Of a DNA stretch of 64,000 bases, positions 1 through 9,400 are shown piece by piece. The DNA lies in assembly GCA_024699855.1 (NCBI GenBank), contig JAMPIQ010000002.1:3038001-3102000 (forward strand). Reading direction: 5' to 3'. Below the pieces are notes generated by a model. That model saw nothing but the letters and a program-made list of their open reading frames with translations, was not told the DNA's origin and ran no database searches. The stretch comes from Aphelenchoides besseyi (taxonomy: Eukaryota > Nematoda > Chromadorea > Rhabditida > Aphelenchoididae). The position numbers and the translations under genes are program-made. Each line of letters begins with the position of its first letter. The stretch's first letter is position 1.

Positions 1-528
1 GGATGCAAGTTCGACTAAAACTCGACTCTTCTTTTTCTTTTGTTGTCCATGTGTGAGAAACCAATAAAGCTTAGTCTCTAAACCTCAAAATTACAACTCT
101 AAGATAGTTCTGTTTGATCGTGTGTTTAACTCCAATAGTAATTAGATAAATAATAAGATAAACTCATTGCGAAAAACGACTTGTTCGACGTTCAAATGCC
201 TAAAACAGCGTCCAACGTTGTGTCCGGATTGCAATTGGCCAATTTTCAAGTGAAAACGAATACAGAATCTATGTGTGTATTCAATCATAGACCAACTAGT
301 CGATTTGTTTATGCATTTTATTTGCACTATTGTGAAGCAAATATGAATTTAGTCATTTTTGACATGTTAAATGAAACTGCGATGTAAGCATTACGCTTTC
401 GTTCTAACAACTTGAGTTTTTAGTCCTCTTCAGCCTACGAGCAACTCTCTGTCGAATTTTTGCATTCACTACCCATTGCCATGTTTTCTCGACGGCTATA
501 CGTCACTGAATATTAAAAAGGCTGCAAA

Positions 529-1048
529 TTGAAGATCGGCGCAAAAGTCATGTTCATTTCGAACATCGACACCTCCTACCGACTCTGCAACGGCACTCCG
601 GCAGTTGTCACCGATTTGCAACCGGACGTCGTGACTGTCGCCGCATCGGGTCCGATGGTTTGACTGGCGAAGAAATGGACGTTGTTCGTCGAGTTTTCGA
701 TCGCAAATCAACTACGATCAACGCCAAACGGTGGCTTTTCGTCGTGTCCAATTTCCTTTAAAATTGGCATTCGCAATGACCATCAACAAAGCCCAGGGCC
801 AAACAATGGAGCAAATCGGTTTGTATTTGAACTCGCCAGTCTTTGCACACGGCCAGTTGTATGTGGCTTTGTCGCGTGTTCGTCGAGCATCTGACATCTA
901 CATTTTCAACCCGGATAATGTGCAAACTGATCCCAAAGTGCAACAGCAAAGCAAGTTCATGTTGAACGTTGTCAACCTGGAAGTCACCAAATTCGTAAAA
1001 GAGTTGGAAGCTGGTGTGAACGCAGTTAACTCCAAGTCGTTACTATAA
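529..1048 (+). pseudogene. Helitron-type Pif1-like helicase, C-terminal remnant
   Basis: This is the last ~170 codons of the SF1B DNA helicase carried by Helitron rolling-circle transposons. The reading from 529 gives LKIGAKVMFISNID then RLCNGTPAVV, the block that is usually LKxGAxVMLLRNLD...GLCNGTRL. It hits TGA near 659-661, and the frame is lost for ~60 nt. It resumes with [20 protein letters not shown] and [11 protein letters not shown], which are helicase motifs V and VI, and ends at TAA 1048. No Rep/endonuclease domain or N-terminal helicase half lies upstream in the window, so this is a broken 3' piece. The first 500 bases show no other coding signal. Confidence 0.85.
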
Positions 1049-1407
1049 CTACTCCCGTCAATCCACCGGCTAACACAGGAATAAACTAAAAACATAAAAC
1101 ATGGGGTACAAACCACAAACTACGGGAACGGACATAATAGAATTTGGACCGAGGAGTCGCCTTTAGTTCGCTCGAAGCGACATCACCAAAAAATTCCGAA
1201 TTATAAAACAAAAAATTCCCACGAGAATCCGATCACACAGCACTGAGATCTAGCCTGACACATACCCACAGTCCAATTATTATAATATAAGGAAATAAGT
1301 ACTCTCCCTCCCCCTCTTTTCTCCACCGTTTATTATAACCGAGTGTGGAAATAAACTTCGAAGGAAATAAGGAAAAGGAAGGACGTTTATCTTAGTGAAA
1401 TAATCAT
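1049..1407. other. Non-coding stretch after the helicase remnant
   Basis: No gene is seen. The stretch has short A/T runs, a pyrimidine-rich patch near 1305-1320, and an imperfect short inverted repeat near 1151-1175 (GTCGC...GCGAC). It may hold the end of the decayed Helitron and the 3' UTR of the minus-strand protease; AATAAA-like words on the minus strand near 1410-1420 fit a poly(A) signal. Confidence 0.4.
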
Positions 1408-2647
1408 TCATTTATTTTCATAATTCCGTGTGCCTAAAAATGCATTTATATAAATATATAAATCAAAAGTTACGTACTGGCTTTGCTCCATGATTTTATT
1501 AATCCAGCCTCTGTGCTGCCATACATTCACAAAATAGGGATATATGACTCTAGTTGCGGACTCTGTTCCTTTTAAGATACCAATTAGCTCAATTTCTCCG
1601 TTTCGTTCTAAAACCAAAGGGTCGCCAGTATCGCCCGCCCCAACGCGGCCATTTGTTAAAAAATTCCGAATACCAATTATGGAGACAATAGTTAAGTCTG
1701 CCATCTTAAGTTTTTCCGGATAAATGTCCTCAGGTTTATGCATCTCGTAGACTTCGGGATATGTTCCGAAGCCTATAATAACGATGACAATTAAAAAAAG
1801 AAAAGGAAAATACCTGTTATTGTCCCTTTGTCACCCGGCTGCGCATCTCTACTAGCAAGTGCAATTATGCTAGAAGTGGGTATCATTTTTTTAGTGTAGA
1901 CAAGTGCGATGTCGAATCTCGGGTCGCCCTTCTTGAATTCGGGGTGAACATAAACTTTATTAATCGTTACAACAGCACCATCTCCAAATTCACCAGAACC
2001 TCCAACATAAATAGCCATGTTATTTGCGCCATCAATGTTTTTTTGATGAAAGCAATGCGCCGACGTTAGAATGTGGTACGGCGACACTGCGGCCCCGCCA
2101 CAGATCTAAAGGAGTTTTTGGTGATACTTCCGACTCTGACTCACCGAACCGTTTGTATAATTTACCATCTGTGCATGATACGGCACTGAGACTGCATCCT
2201 TGCAGTCAAAAAGTCGGCGTTGACGCTGGAATATCTTCGTTTGTAATCGAGCAAAAGAACCATTGTTCGCATCACTTTCCAAAAAGGAAGATGGAACAGC
2301 GGTTCTGTTCCGAACAAATTTTTCATGCAATTCGGCAGCCAAAAGCGCAAATTCAATTTGCTCTGGATCGTCTAAAAATAAAAGTAAACAAATGAACAAC
2401 AGGCAAACAACAACTTGCATTTCATTTTTCGATAGCATCCTTCCCATCCCAACTTTTCAATATAGCTTTGCACGATTCGCTGACAGGTTTCGCAGGAGTC
2501 GGCCAACAAAAAATCTGCATAGTTTTGTTGACAGCCACGCAGAGTTCCGGGGAGGAAACATGAGCTGCAAGGCAACGGATCATAGTTGATTAACTCAGCA
2601 GTATTAAGGGAGATGAACAGCCACGTGAACACAACCGACCAGTGCAT
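1408..2647 (-). CDS. Secreted trypsin-like serine protease homologue, catalytic Ser replaced by Thr
   Basis: S1-family fold with a signal peptide (MHWSVVFTWLFISLNTAE). Exons: 2647 to ~2430, ~2370 to 2145, 2105-1814 and 1772-1408. The GT/AG junctions at 2145/2105 and 1814/1772 keep frame; the first junction is not resolved. After the signal come a Cys-rich segment (CSSC...CETC) and a propeptide. The protease core follows: ICGGAAVSPYHILTSAHC (His present), FDIALVY (Asp present), then GRVGAGDTGDPLV where family members read GDSGGPLV. The Thr codon is at 1627-1629 and the second Gly of GG is Asp. No normal activation site (R/K-IVGG) is visible before the core. The fold is probably kept but activity lost or changed, as in serine protease homologues that act as cofactors. 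Flanking sequence is transposon-rich. Confidence 0.8.
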
Positions 2648-2866
2648 TGCCAAATGAATACGATGTAAAAGCGGCTGTAGTAGTGTCCACCGTTCTACGT
2701 AGAACTACCAACGAAAACGACTTTGTTCAAATAACCTCAAAGATGGGTTAATAAACCTTTATAATAACATATAATTGCAACTGAATAATCTCGATAACAA
2801 TACCATGATCTTAAGGGACACTGAGAAGTAAACAAACAACTATTCTTTGGCCATAGGTCTAGATTA

Positions 2867-3100
2867 ATATTCACGAACGGACGAAGCAAAAAGGGACTTC
2901 CGAACTCACATCGTCGGTCGTGGAACAAAATTGGACAAACGAGAGGCATTTTTTGCCCTACAGAATATTCACGAACGGACGAAGCAAAAAAGGACAAACG
3001 AGAGGCATTTTTTGGCCTACAGAATATTCACGAACGGACGAAGCAAAAAGGGACTTCCGAACTCACATCGTCGGTCGTGGAACAAAATTGGGCAAGCGAG
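2867..3100. repeat. Short tandem repeat, ~98-bp unit, 2.5 copies
   Basis: Each unit starts with ATATTCACGAACGGACGAAG. Unit 1 is 2867-2964 (98 bp). Unit 2 is 2965-3023 (59 bp) and lacks the internal ~39 bp. Unit 3 runs from 3024 to about 3100 and then diverges. The copies are nearly identical, so the duplication is recent. The reading frames crossing it are a by-product of the repeat. Confidence 0.9.
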
Positions 3101-3187
3101 GGAGGCGGACTCTTTGGTCCGCAACAATTTGAACAATGTTGGTGGTTTTGTTCGCGTTATGACGCGACACGGCCAAGTGTGGGTTTG

Positions 3188-3607
3188 CTATGTTTCCTTA
3201 CCATGACGACTCGGTAACCATGACAACTCATCGTTATCATGGAGTTTTACCGGATTTCGGAATACACTGTCAACTGGCGAGAGAATACCGTAATGAAAAT
3301 GTTGATTGTTTGATAATATGCAAACCGTAAAAGGATGCTTAATGAGAATTGATAACACCTGTTTGTTTTGGAAGATCTCTTTGGGTGAAATGAGTTTTAA
3401 AATTCGACAACACGCGTTCACAGCGACGCGTGACGTTCCGTCAAATGGCAACGGCAGACTTCCATCGTCCATGTGAGTGATTTGAATCATTGCGTGATCG
3501 TTCTCGTCACCTACATAACTAAACGACACCACAATGAAATACTTCCCGTCACTACGAGCTCGCGAAAAACCCCTTGACCGAATTTTCTTCCAGATTCCAA
3601 ATCTCAA
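3188..3607 (-). other. Unassigned 139-codon open frame in a transposon-rich patch
   Basis: An unbroken minus-strand frame of 139 codons with no signal peptide, no family motif I recognise and no clear splice partners. Length alone makes chance unlikely but not excluded in ~40% GC DNA. It could be a decayed transposon ORF or an exon. Confidence 0.2.
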
Positions 3608-3649
3608 ATAAAATCCCGAACATGATTTCCGTATAAAATTTCGCTATTA

Positions 3650-3919
3650 ATGAAGCTTTCCGGGCTTATTAGTTTGTTCATTTTCGAGTCGCTAGCAAAT
3701 TTCGAAATAAAGAAATTACAATCAAAGAGTGAAGAAATAGTTAAAAATAAATATTGTGAATTCGATACTTTAAAGAAAGGTAGACATTTATATCATACAA
3801 ATAATAAAGTCTTGAATGATTATCCGAATAGATTTACTAGTTCTTCCATCTTGTTCAATTCCGAACATAGTTTATGGTCAATGATGAGAGATGGAAATCG
3901 AATTCATCGCAAACGCTAG
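3650..3919 (+). other. Unassigned 89-codon open frame with N-terminal hydrophobic stretch
   Basis: Starts MKLSGLISLFIFESLANFEI, which could act as a signal peptide, followed by a Lys- and Asn-rich, AT-rich region ending in RIHRKR. No cysteines are paired and no family is recognised. It could be a small secreted protein or chance. From 3920 to 4287 I see only a strong hairpin, listed separately. Confidence 0.2.
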
Positions 3920-4092
3920 ATTGTCTAAAATCAGACGTCATCTAGACTTGTGAATAAAATTGACTCTGTTGGTTATGAGTTTTTCGTTATTCAGAGTAAA
4001 CGCTTTTCGCGTCAAATGAACAAATTAGTTTATTAGAATAAGCGTGAAAAGGTATATTCCGTCCTTGTTTTGTTCAAACTGTGCGCGGGGGT

Positions 4093-4118
4093 GTCCATTA
4101 GCTCGTCAGCTAATGGAC
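4093..4118. repeat. Perfect 11-bp stem, 4-nt loop hairpin
   Basis: GTCCATTAGCT - CGTC - AGCTAATGGAC, preceded by a G-rich run (GCGCGGGGGTG). It lies between two Helitron helicase fragments. Helitron 3' ends carry a short hairpin ~10 nt before a CTRR end, but no CTRR follows at the usual distance, so this may be a decayed terminus or a transcript hairpin. Confidence 0.5.
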
Positions 4119-4287
4119 TATCCGTAGATTCCACAAGAATCCGCAAACACAAGGGTCGACTGTTTACTTTTGTCCTCGATTAACACAAAAAAGAATTAAA
4201 TAAATGCGAAGGAACGCTTGTCAAAAATTGGTAAACACGAAAGAATTTTAATGCAAAAAGCAAGCCTTTTGTTTCGACAAAAAAATA

Positions 4288-4941
4288 CAGGGTGGGGCAA
4301 AATGAACTCCCGTCGGTTTTTTGCGAATAACTCTTTTATCGATGATTTTTTTCTGAACAAGTTATACATTTTCTTGGTCCCTATGGTCCCCATTTTCAAA
4401 TGGAAACAAAATTGAAATTTTGAAAATTTGAAAAAATTTCACCTTAATCCCCTCTTTGGTCCAATTTTGTCGATCTTGACCATGTTCGGTTTTCTTTGTT
4501 TTTGTCTGCAATGACTTACACGGTCGCAGCCGCCAGTCACTCTTGAGGAACTAAGAGCAGCAATCGTGGAAGTTGCCAACGATCTTCGACAAAATCGCGC
4601 AATGAGAGAACGAATTGCGGCCAGTTTTCCTCGCCGTCTTCATCAATGCTTGGAACGTGAAGGCGGCCAAGTGGAAATCCGTTAATCATTTGTTTTTGTT
4701 GTTAATTTGTTAATCAAACGCTTCAAATTTAAACATTCAAAGCTGTTTTAAACAGATCGACAAAATTGGACCAAAGAGGGGATTAAGGTGAAATTTTTTC
4801 AAATTTTCAAAATTTCAATTTTGTTTCCATTTGAAAATGGGGACCATAGGGACCAAGAAAATGTATAACTTGTTCAGAAAAAATCATCGACAAAAGAGTT
4901 ATTCGCAAAAAACCGACGGGAGTTCATTTTGCCCCACCCTG
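4288..4941. mobile_element. Mariner-family deletion derivative with long terminal inverted repeats
   Basis: 654 bp bounded by CAGGGTGGGG...CCCCACCCTG and flanked by TA on both sides (4286-4287 and 4942-4943), the target duplication of Tc1/mariner elements. The inverted repeats are unusually long: 4288-4476 and 4754-4941, about 189 bp, nearly perfect by eye. Between them lies only the 3' end of a transposase gene, so the element cannot move by itself. The good match between arms suggests a recent insertion or a hairpin kept by conversion. Confidence 0.92.
4527..4685 (+). pseudogene. Mariner transposase, C-terminal remnant
   Basis: About 52 codons read PPVTLEELRAAIVEVANDLR, then FPRRLHQCLEREGGQVEIR and stop TAA at 4683-4685. 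This matches the extreme C-terminus of mariner-type (DDE_3) transposases, where a Pro-rich start, a helix and a Rxx-CxxxxGxxxE ending are typical. The catalytic DDD domain and the DNA-binding domain are absent: the coding region was deleted internally while both inverted repeats were kept. Confidence 0.8.
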
Positions 4942-5161
4942 TACATTCCGCGTGGGAATCAACTCATGCTTAGGCGAGTTTTGGCCAAATTGACATATAA
5001 AAAATGACTTTTTACATAGGAGCTTGTGCATAAATGTGACTTTGACAGTTCTATGCTGAAAATATGCTATACACTAGAAAAAAGTCTATTATTGTTATGA
5101 ATATGATTTTGATCCTTTTTATGTTGAAAATATACACTGTATTACGGGAAATAACCTTGCG

Positions 5162-5407
5162 CTAGAGTTCTACAACCAACATTCGCGTTCCATTGCATAG
5201 ACCGTCTTCTTGTGATAAATTCCGGATTAGAATCACGATCGCATTTTCCTTCAGTTCCAGCCTATGAGGAGGTAAAGAACCTTGTTCGATCATGTTCAAA
5301 TACTGCGGTAGCAACAAAGTTCGGTCGGCGGCAATAGCAGAATCAAGTGAAACATACGGTTTTGATTGTCCATTCATCATTTTGAGAACTTGTCCGATTA
5401 ACAACAT
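5162..5407 (-). pseudogene. Second Helitron-type helicase fragment
   Basis: About 81 codons: PYVSLDSAIAADRTLLLP, LNMIEQGSLPPHRLELKENA, VILIRNLSQEDGLCNGTRML. This is the Helitron Pif1 helicase segment lying just before the [11 protein letters not shown] block of the copy at 529-1048. It is on the opposite strand and differs in sequence (VILIRNLSQEDGLCNGTR against VMFISNIDTSYRLCNGTP), so it comes from another element. It ends abruptly at a stop; no termini are recognised. Confidence 0.82.
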
Positions 5408-6426
5408 TCAGAATTACAAGGCAATTTCGCTTTGTATAGTTAAAGGAACGCTGATTGGCTCCCTGTCGTTCGATCCGAGAGAAAACGCAGACCGTTTTTT
5501 GAGAAGAAAAAAGTCACAGATAGGCGAGAGATTGCTTGTTCTCTTCTTCTCTTGCTCTTGACGTGATCCAGCGATCAGTCGAGTGGTCGCTTGAGCGATT
5601 CTTTTAAAAACAACATGCTTCCTGTGTCCAATTGTAATGTGTTTCCTGTACAGCAGTGAGTTCGAGTAGACCGGAAGGATAACCGTAAACCCTCTTAAAG
5701 TTATTCTACGTGCTTCTGTACTCAGGAATCAACAGGAGTCTCGGTCGGTCCCGGCGTAATTGTGCTCGGCGCAGATAATAATCCGGATTGGTGATTGTCT
5801 GAGAATTCTGTCGAGTATGTCGGCTGCTAGGAAGATCCTGGTTAACTTTTTTGTTCTAAACGTATGATGTCTTTTTGTGGGTAGCTAGTAAACTTTTATT
5901 TGATTGTTATGATTAACCTTAAAACAAATAGAAGTTGATTAGTTTGTTGAAAACCAGAATATATGCTTGACAAACAATCATGTAATGGTAAAATAGCAAA
6001 AGCGGGCAATCGAAAGTAAAATTTTACTCGAAAAAGATGATCTTCCGACTTTTCGCTCATCCCGAAGTTTTGCGGGAGAAACCGTGTGGTCGTGGCGAGA
6101 TGGCATTTTGGTTTTGTATTGTAAAGTGCAATTAAATTCGTACGATGATCGCGAAATGGAAAGTTGAATTGGCGAAAATTCGGGATTGTGCTGGTTTCAA
6201 GTAATGAGTGAGAGTTGGAAAGTGAATCGACTTCGTATTCTTCATATTTCTCGCTGCACTTCCTGTTGATCCTCGAGCAAATTCTCCATTTTACGCTTCC
6301 ACAAACTTTCAATTTGTTGATTCGATAATTAACCTTACAACGTGCGTCTGAAAGGTCCATTCGTCCGAACCGAAGGTTTCTGTTTTTGAGTAAAGTTGGT
6401 CAAATGATTTCAATATTTGCGTCACG
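5408..6426. other. Intergenic stretch with one unassigned minus-strand frame
   Basis: No supported gene. A 154-codon minus frame spans 5896-6360 but shows no domain, signal peptide or repeats, and no splice partners. The rest is probably the upstream region of the multi-MAM gene that starts at 6427. Confidence 0.35.
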
Positions 6427-9400
6427 ATGATTTCTTGGACACTATCTTCTTTTGTGTTAGTTTTCACTTTTCGAGGTGAATACGCTCAAATTGCGTTTTA
6501 CGACTCAAATCTTTTTAGTTGGCTTCTCGTGTATCGGTGGTGCTTCTACACCTCGAACACTTGCAGCACGTAATCGAGCTCTTGCTGCAACCAATTACGA
6601 TCCCGATCTTCATACAGCAAAATGTAATGGCGCAGAAATTGATGTATACAAAGCCAAAGGTTAATCGAAAGTCTCTCTCTTAATAGACCTCTTTGATGTT
6701 CAGATCTTCGTCGTTTGAGTAGCCTTTACGAAATGGTTCAATCACTTCCCGTAATCGATGGCGGTTTGTCGTCCTGTGAGTTCGATTCGGAAGATGAACA
6801 TTGTGCGTGGTATAATCAACAAGTGGGTTTGTATGGTTCCGGTTTCAAACGAGCGCAATTTGCGTCGTTCTTTGATATCGACAAGTTCGAATGCACATCG
6901 GAGCGTAATTTCGTGTTCAGTAAGAAAATGAACACTCAGAAGTCTGTTTAAACGATCGATTAAGAGAATTTGTTTTTGTTGGCCGGTGGAGAAGAAATCG
7001 AACGTGATCAGTCGGCTGCTATCGAAATCCGTATTCCTTGCCAGTTAGACAAAGCCTTGTTAAAGTTCGAGTAGGTTGAGGTTGTGTTTCAAATAAATCA
7101 ACTTTATTTCTAGCTATTGGACAAACAACGATGTTCCGATTCTGAAAGTGTGTGTTATTCCCGAAGAATCTCCATCTCCACAATGCGAAGTAAGCAAATC
7201 TAAAAGAGATGCTAGCAGCGCTGTTTTAGCAATCAACTATGGATCGCAATCCGCTTACCTTTGAGATTCCACAGAACTTGAAACCGTTTCGTCTTCGAAT
7301 TCAGATCGAAGCAATTGGTCGTGATGAGATCGTCTTCTTAGACAGCGTTCACTACGATGGTCGTTTCTGTGAACTGATGTCTGCATCTGTGAGTTCAGAT
7401 AGTTCTTTGGTATCTTATAAGTAGTTTAAAGGACTCGACAGACTCATCTCCCACTACTAACACAGTTTCCAACTTTGGTTACGAATTGGCGAATTCAATA
7501 AATGAGATCCCGAAGAAGAAAAAAGCGTTTGGAATCACAAACGTTGTGAGCAATGAGGTATTTTTTAATCAACTTTTATGTTTTACCGTGATTATTTTAT
7601 AGGATCGAGTATCCAAAGAGTATTCTAATGGAAAAATGAACGTTTGCGAGGCGTTGAGTTGTGATTTCAACCACGGCGATTCGTGTTTCTATTCGTTAAC
7701 GGGACTTGGCGGAACGTAAGAAGCACCAAAACGATCTAAATGATTGCTGTTTAGTGCCGAATGGAGAATTGGAGAGCGGGTTCTCGGAAATCCACATACT
7801 GGGATTCACAAATCAAATCCTATTGATCAAAAAATGAGTTAGTTAAACAAATTGCTATGCACAATCAAATTAACTGTTCAGCTGGCTATGCGTTTGTTGG
7901 AATGGATAACAATCAGTTTGACAACGAGGTCTTCGTTCTCGAGTCTCCGTACTTCTCACTCAACGAGCCGGTTTACTTGGTTTTCGATTTGTACCAACGA
8001 TCTAAAGGTCCTCAGCTTAAAGTAAGTTGATTGTTTACATGCGTTCAATATCTTCAAAGGTTTGTATCAACAACTTTGACGATTGTCCGTACACTTCACC
8101 ACCGATTTCTGCTCGAGAATTTTGGCGTCCGGAACAACGATTGTTATTGGACGAAGATGCTCAAAAGGTAATTCAATTTGCCCTCATTGGAATTGACATT
8201 CATGTTTCAGATTTTCTTTATTGCTGGAAAAGTCAGCCGCAATCTCTATCTTGCCATCGACAACATTCGAATCCAAACAACATCGTTCGAGGATTATTGT
8301 AGCAAAATCTTATAGTCATCGGTTGTTTGCTCAACATCGTTTTTGCATTTCTCATCGTCGTTCGAGCTAAAACGAAAGTTATTTGACCGATTCGTTCACG
8401 TGTCATCGATTAAGAAGGAATGGGAACGAATATCCTTTCTCTCTTTAAGCAAATCGCCGTCTACTTCCGTTTATATTCAAAACGTCAAGATGCAGCGGGT
8501 GTCAAAATCGTCAAAGAAATGGGTCGTTTTAGTTTAAGGCCTTTCGATGGGTGTTTGAAATTCGCACATCGGAAAGTATCGCCGTGGGTAACGACTAATC
8601 CGTTGGAAAGCCACAGAACTTGACCTCCCGGTTCGCCTCATCGATTTCGCCGTTTTATCCCATGCGTCTTCCGAATTTTCCATTTCATATGTTTGACTTC
8701 TTCTGATTCATAAATCCTCTCAAATCTCCGCCTGTTTTGAACGGCCATTTGAACTCACCTTCGCTTTTACATCCATTTGACAGTCAACGCGAATCATGTG
8801 CTTGACCTCAAGTTTATTTGCTTCTCTTCAACTGTTGATTTCCTTAACACTAATAATCAATGGTATGTAATTTCTGATCTCCAGTTTATTGTTCTTAAAA
8901 ACATCAGCTGAAAATAAACTTTTACTGTAATCACTTGACATCATCAAAGTCTTTACAGCATCCGCATGTCAACCTCCGATGCCCATGTATCATTCGGCCG
9001 CGGCCTTTGGAACCCCGCAATTTGAGCCGTCGGTTCCGTTGACGTCTCCCGAGTTTTCGAATTCAATCGACAACTCTGCATCTCTTCTTCAATCGCAGCT
9101 CAAACAAGAGTTGCTCCAGAATCAGGTTCAAGTCAACCCATCGACTGAGACAATCGAAAACCTACGTCCAGTTCATGATTCATCAGTAGAACCGACCGAA
9201 ATAACGACCGAACGTCCGTCTTTTGTAATCGAATCCTCATCGTCGAACGGAAACGAAGATCCGTTGAGTCGTCCTGTGAATCCGTTTGTTCCATTGGAAG
9301 CAAAATCGCCGGAAAAATCCGCTCAAGAATGCCGCCAAACCAACATCGAAAAAGCAATGGACATTGTGGATTGCGTTGCAGCACAAACGTTCACTGAAGA

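Noticed and set aside
181..387. Plus frame of 68 codons at the window start
   Set aside because: No motif, AT-rich, overlaps another frame on the minus strand; likely chance near a decayed transposon.
1151..1175. GTCGC...GCGAC inverted repeat as a terminator or Helitron end
   Set aside because: Stem too short and imperfect, with no border motif.
4196..4415. Frames of 65-67 codons on both strands
   Set aside because: They run into the mariner inverted repeat and are explained by it.
5896..6360. 154-codon minus frame
   Set aside because: No domain, signal or splice partners; kept only as a note in the intergenic entry.
8343..8623. Two overlapping plus frames inside the MAM gene
   Set aside because: They show none of the MAM Cys pattern and lie in a probable intron or intergenic gap.
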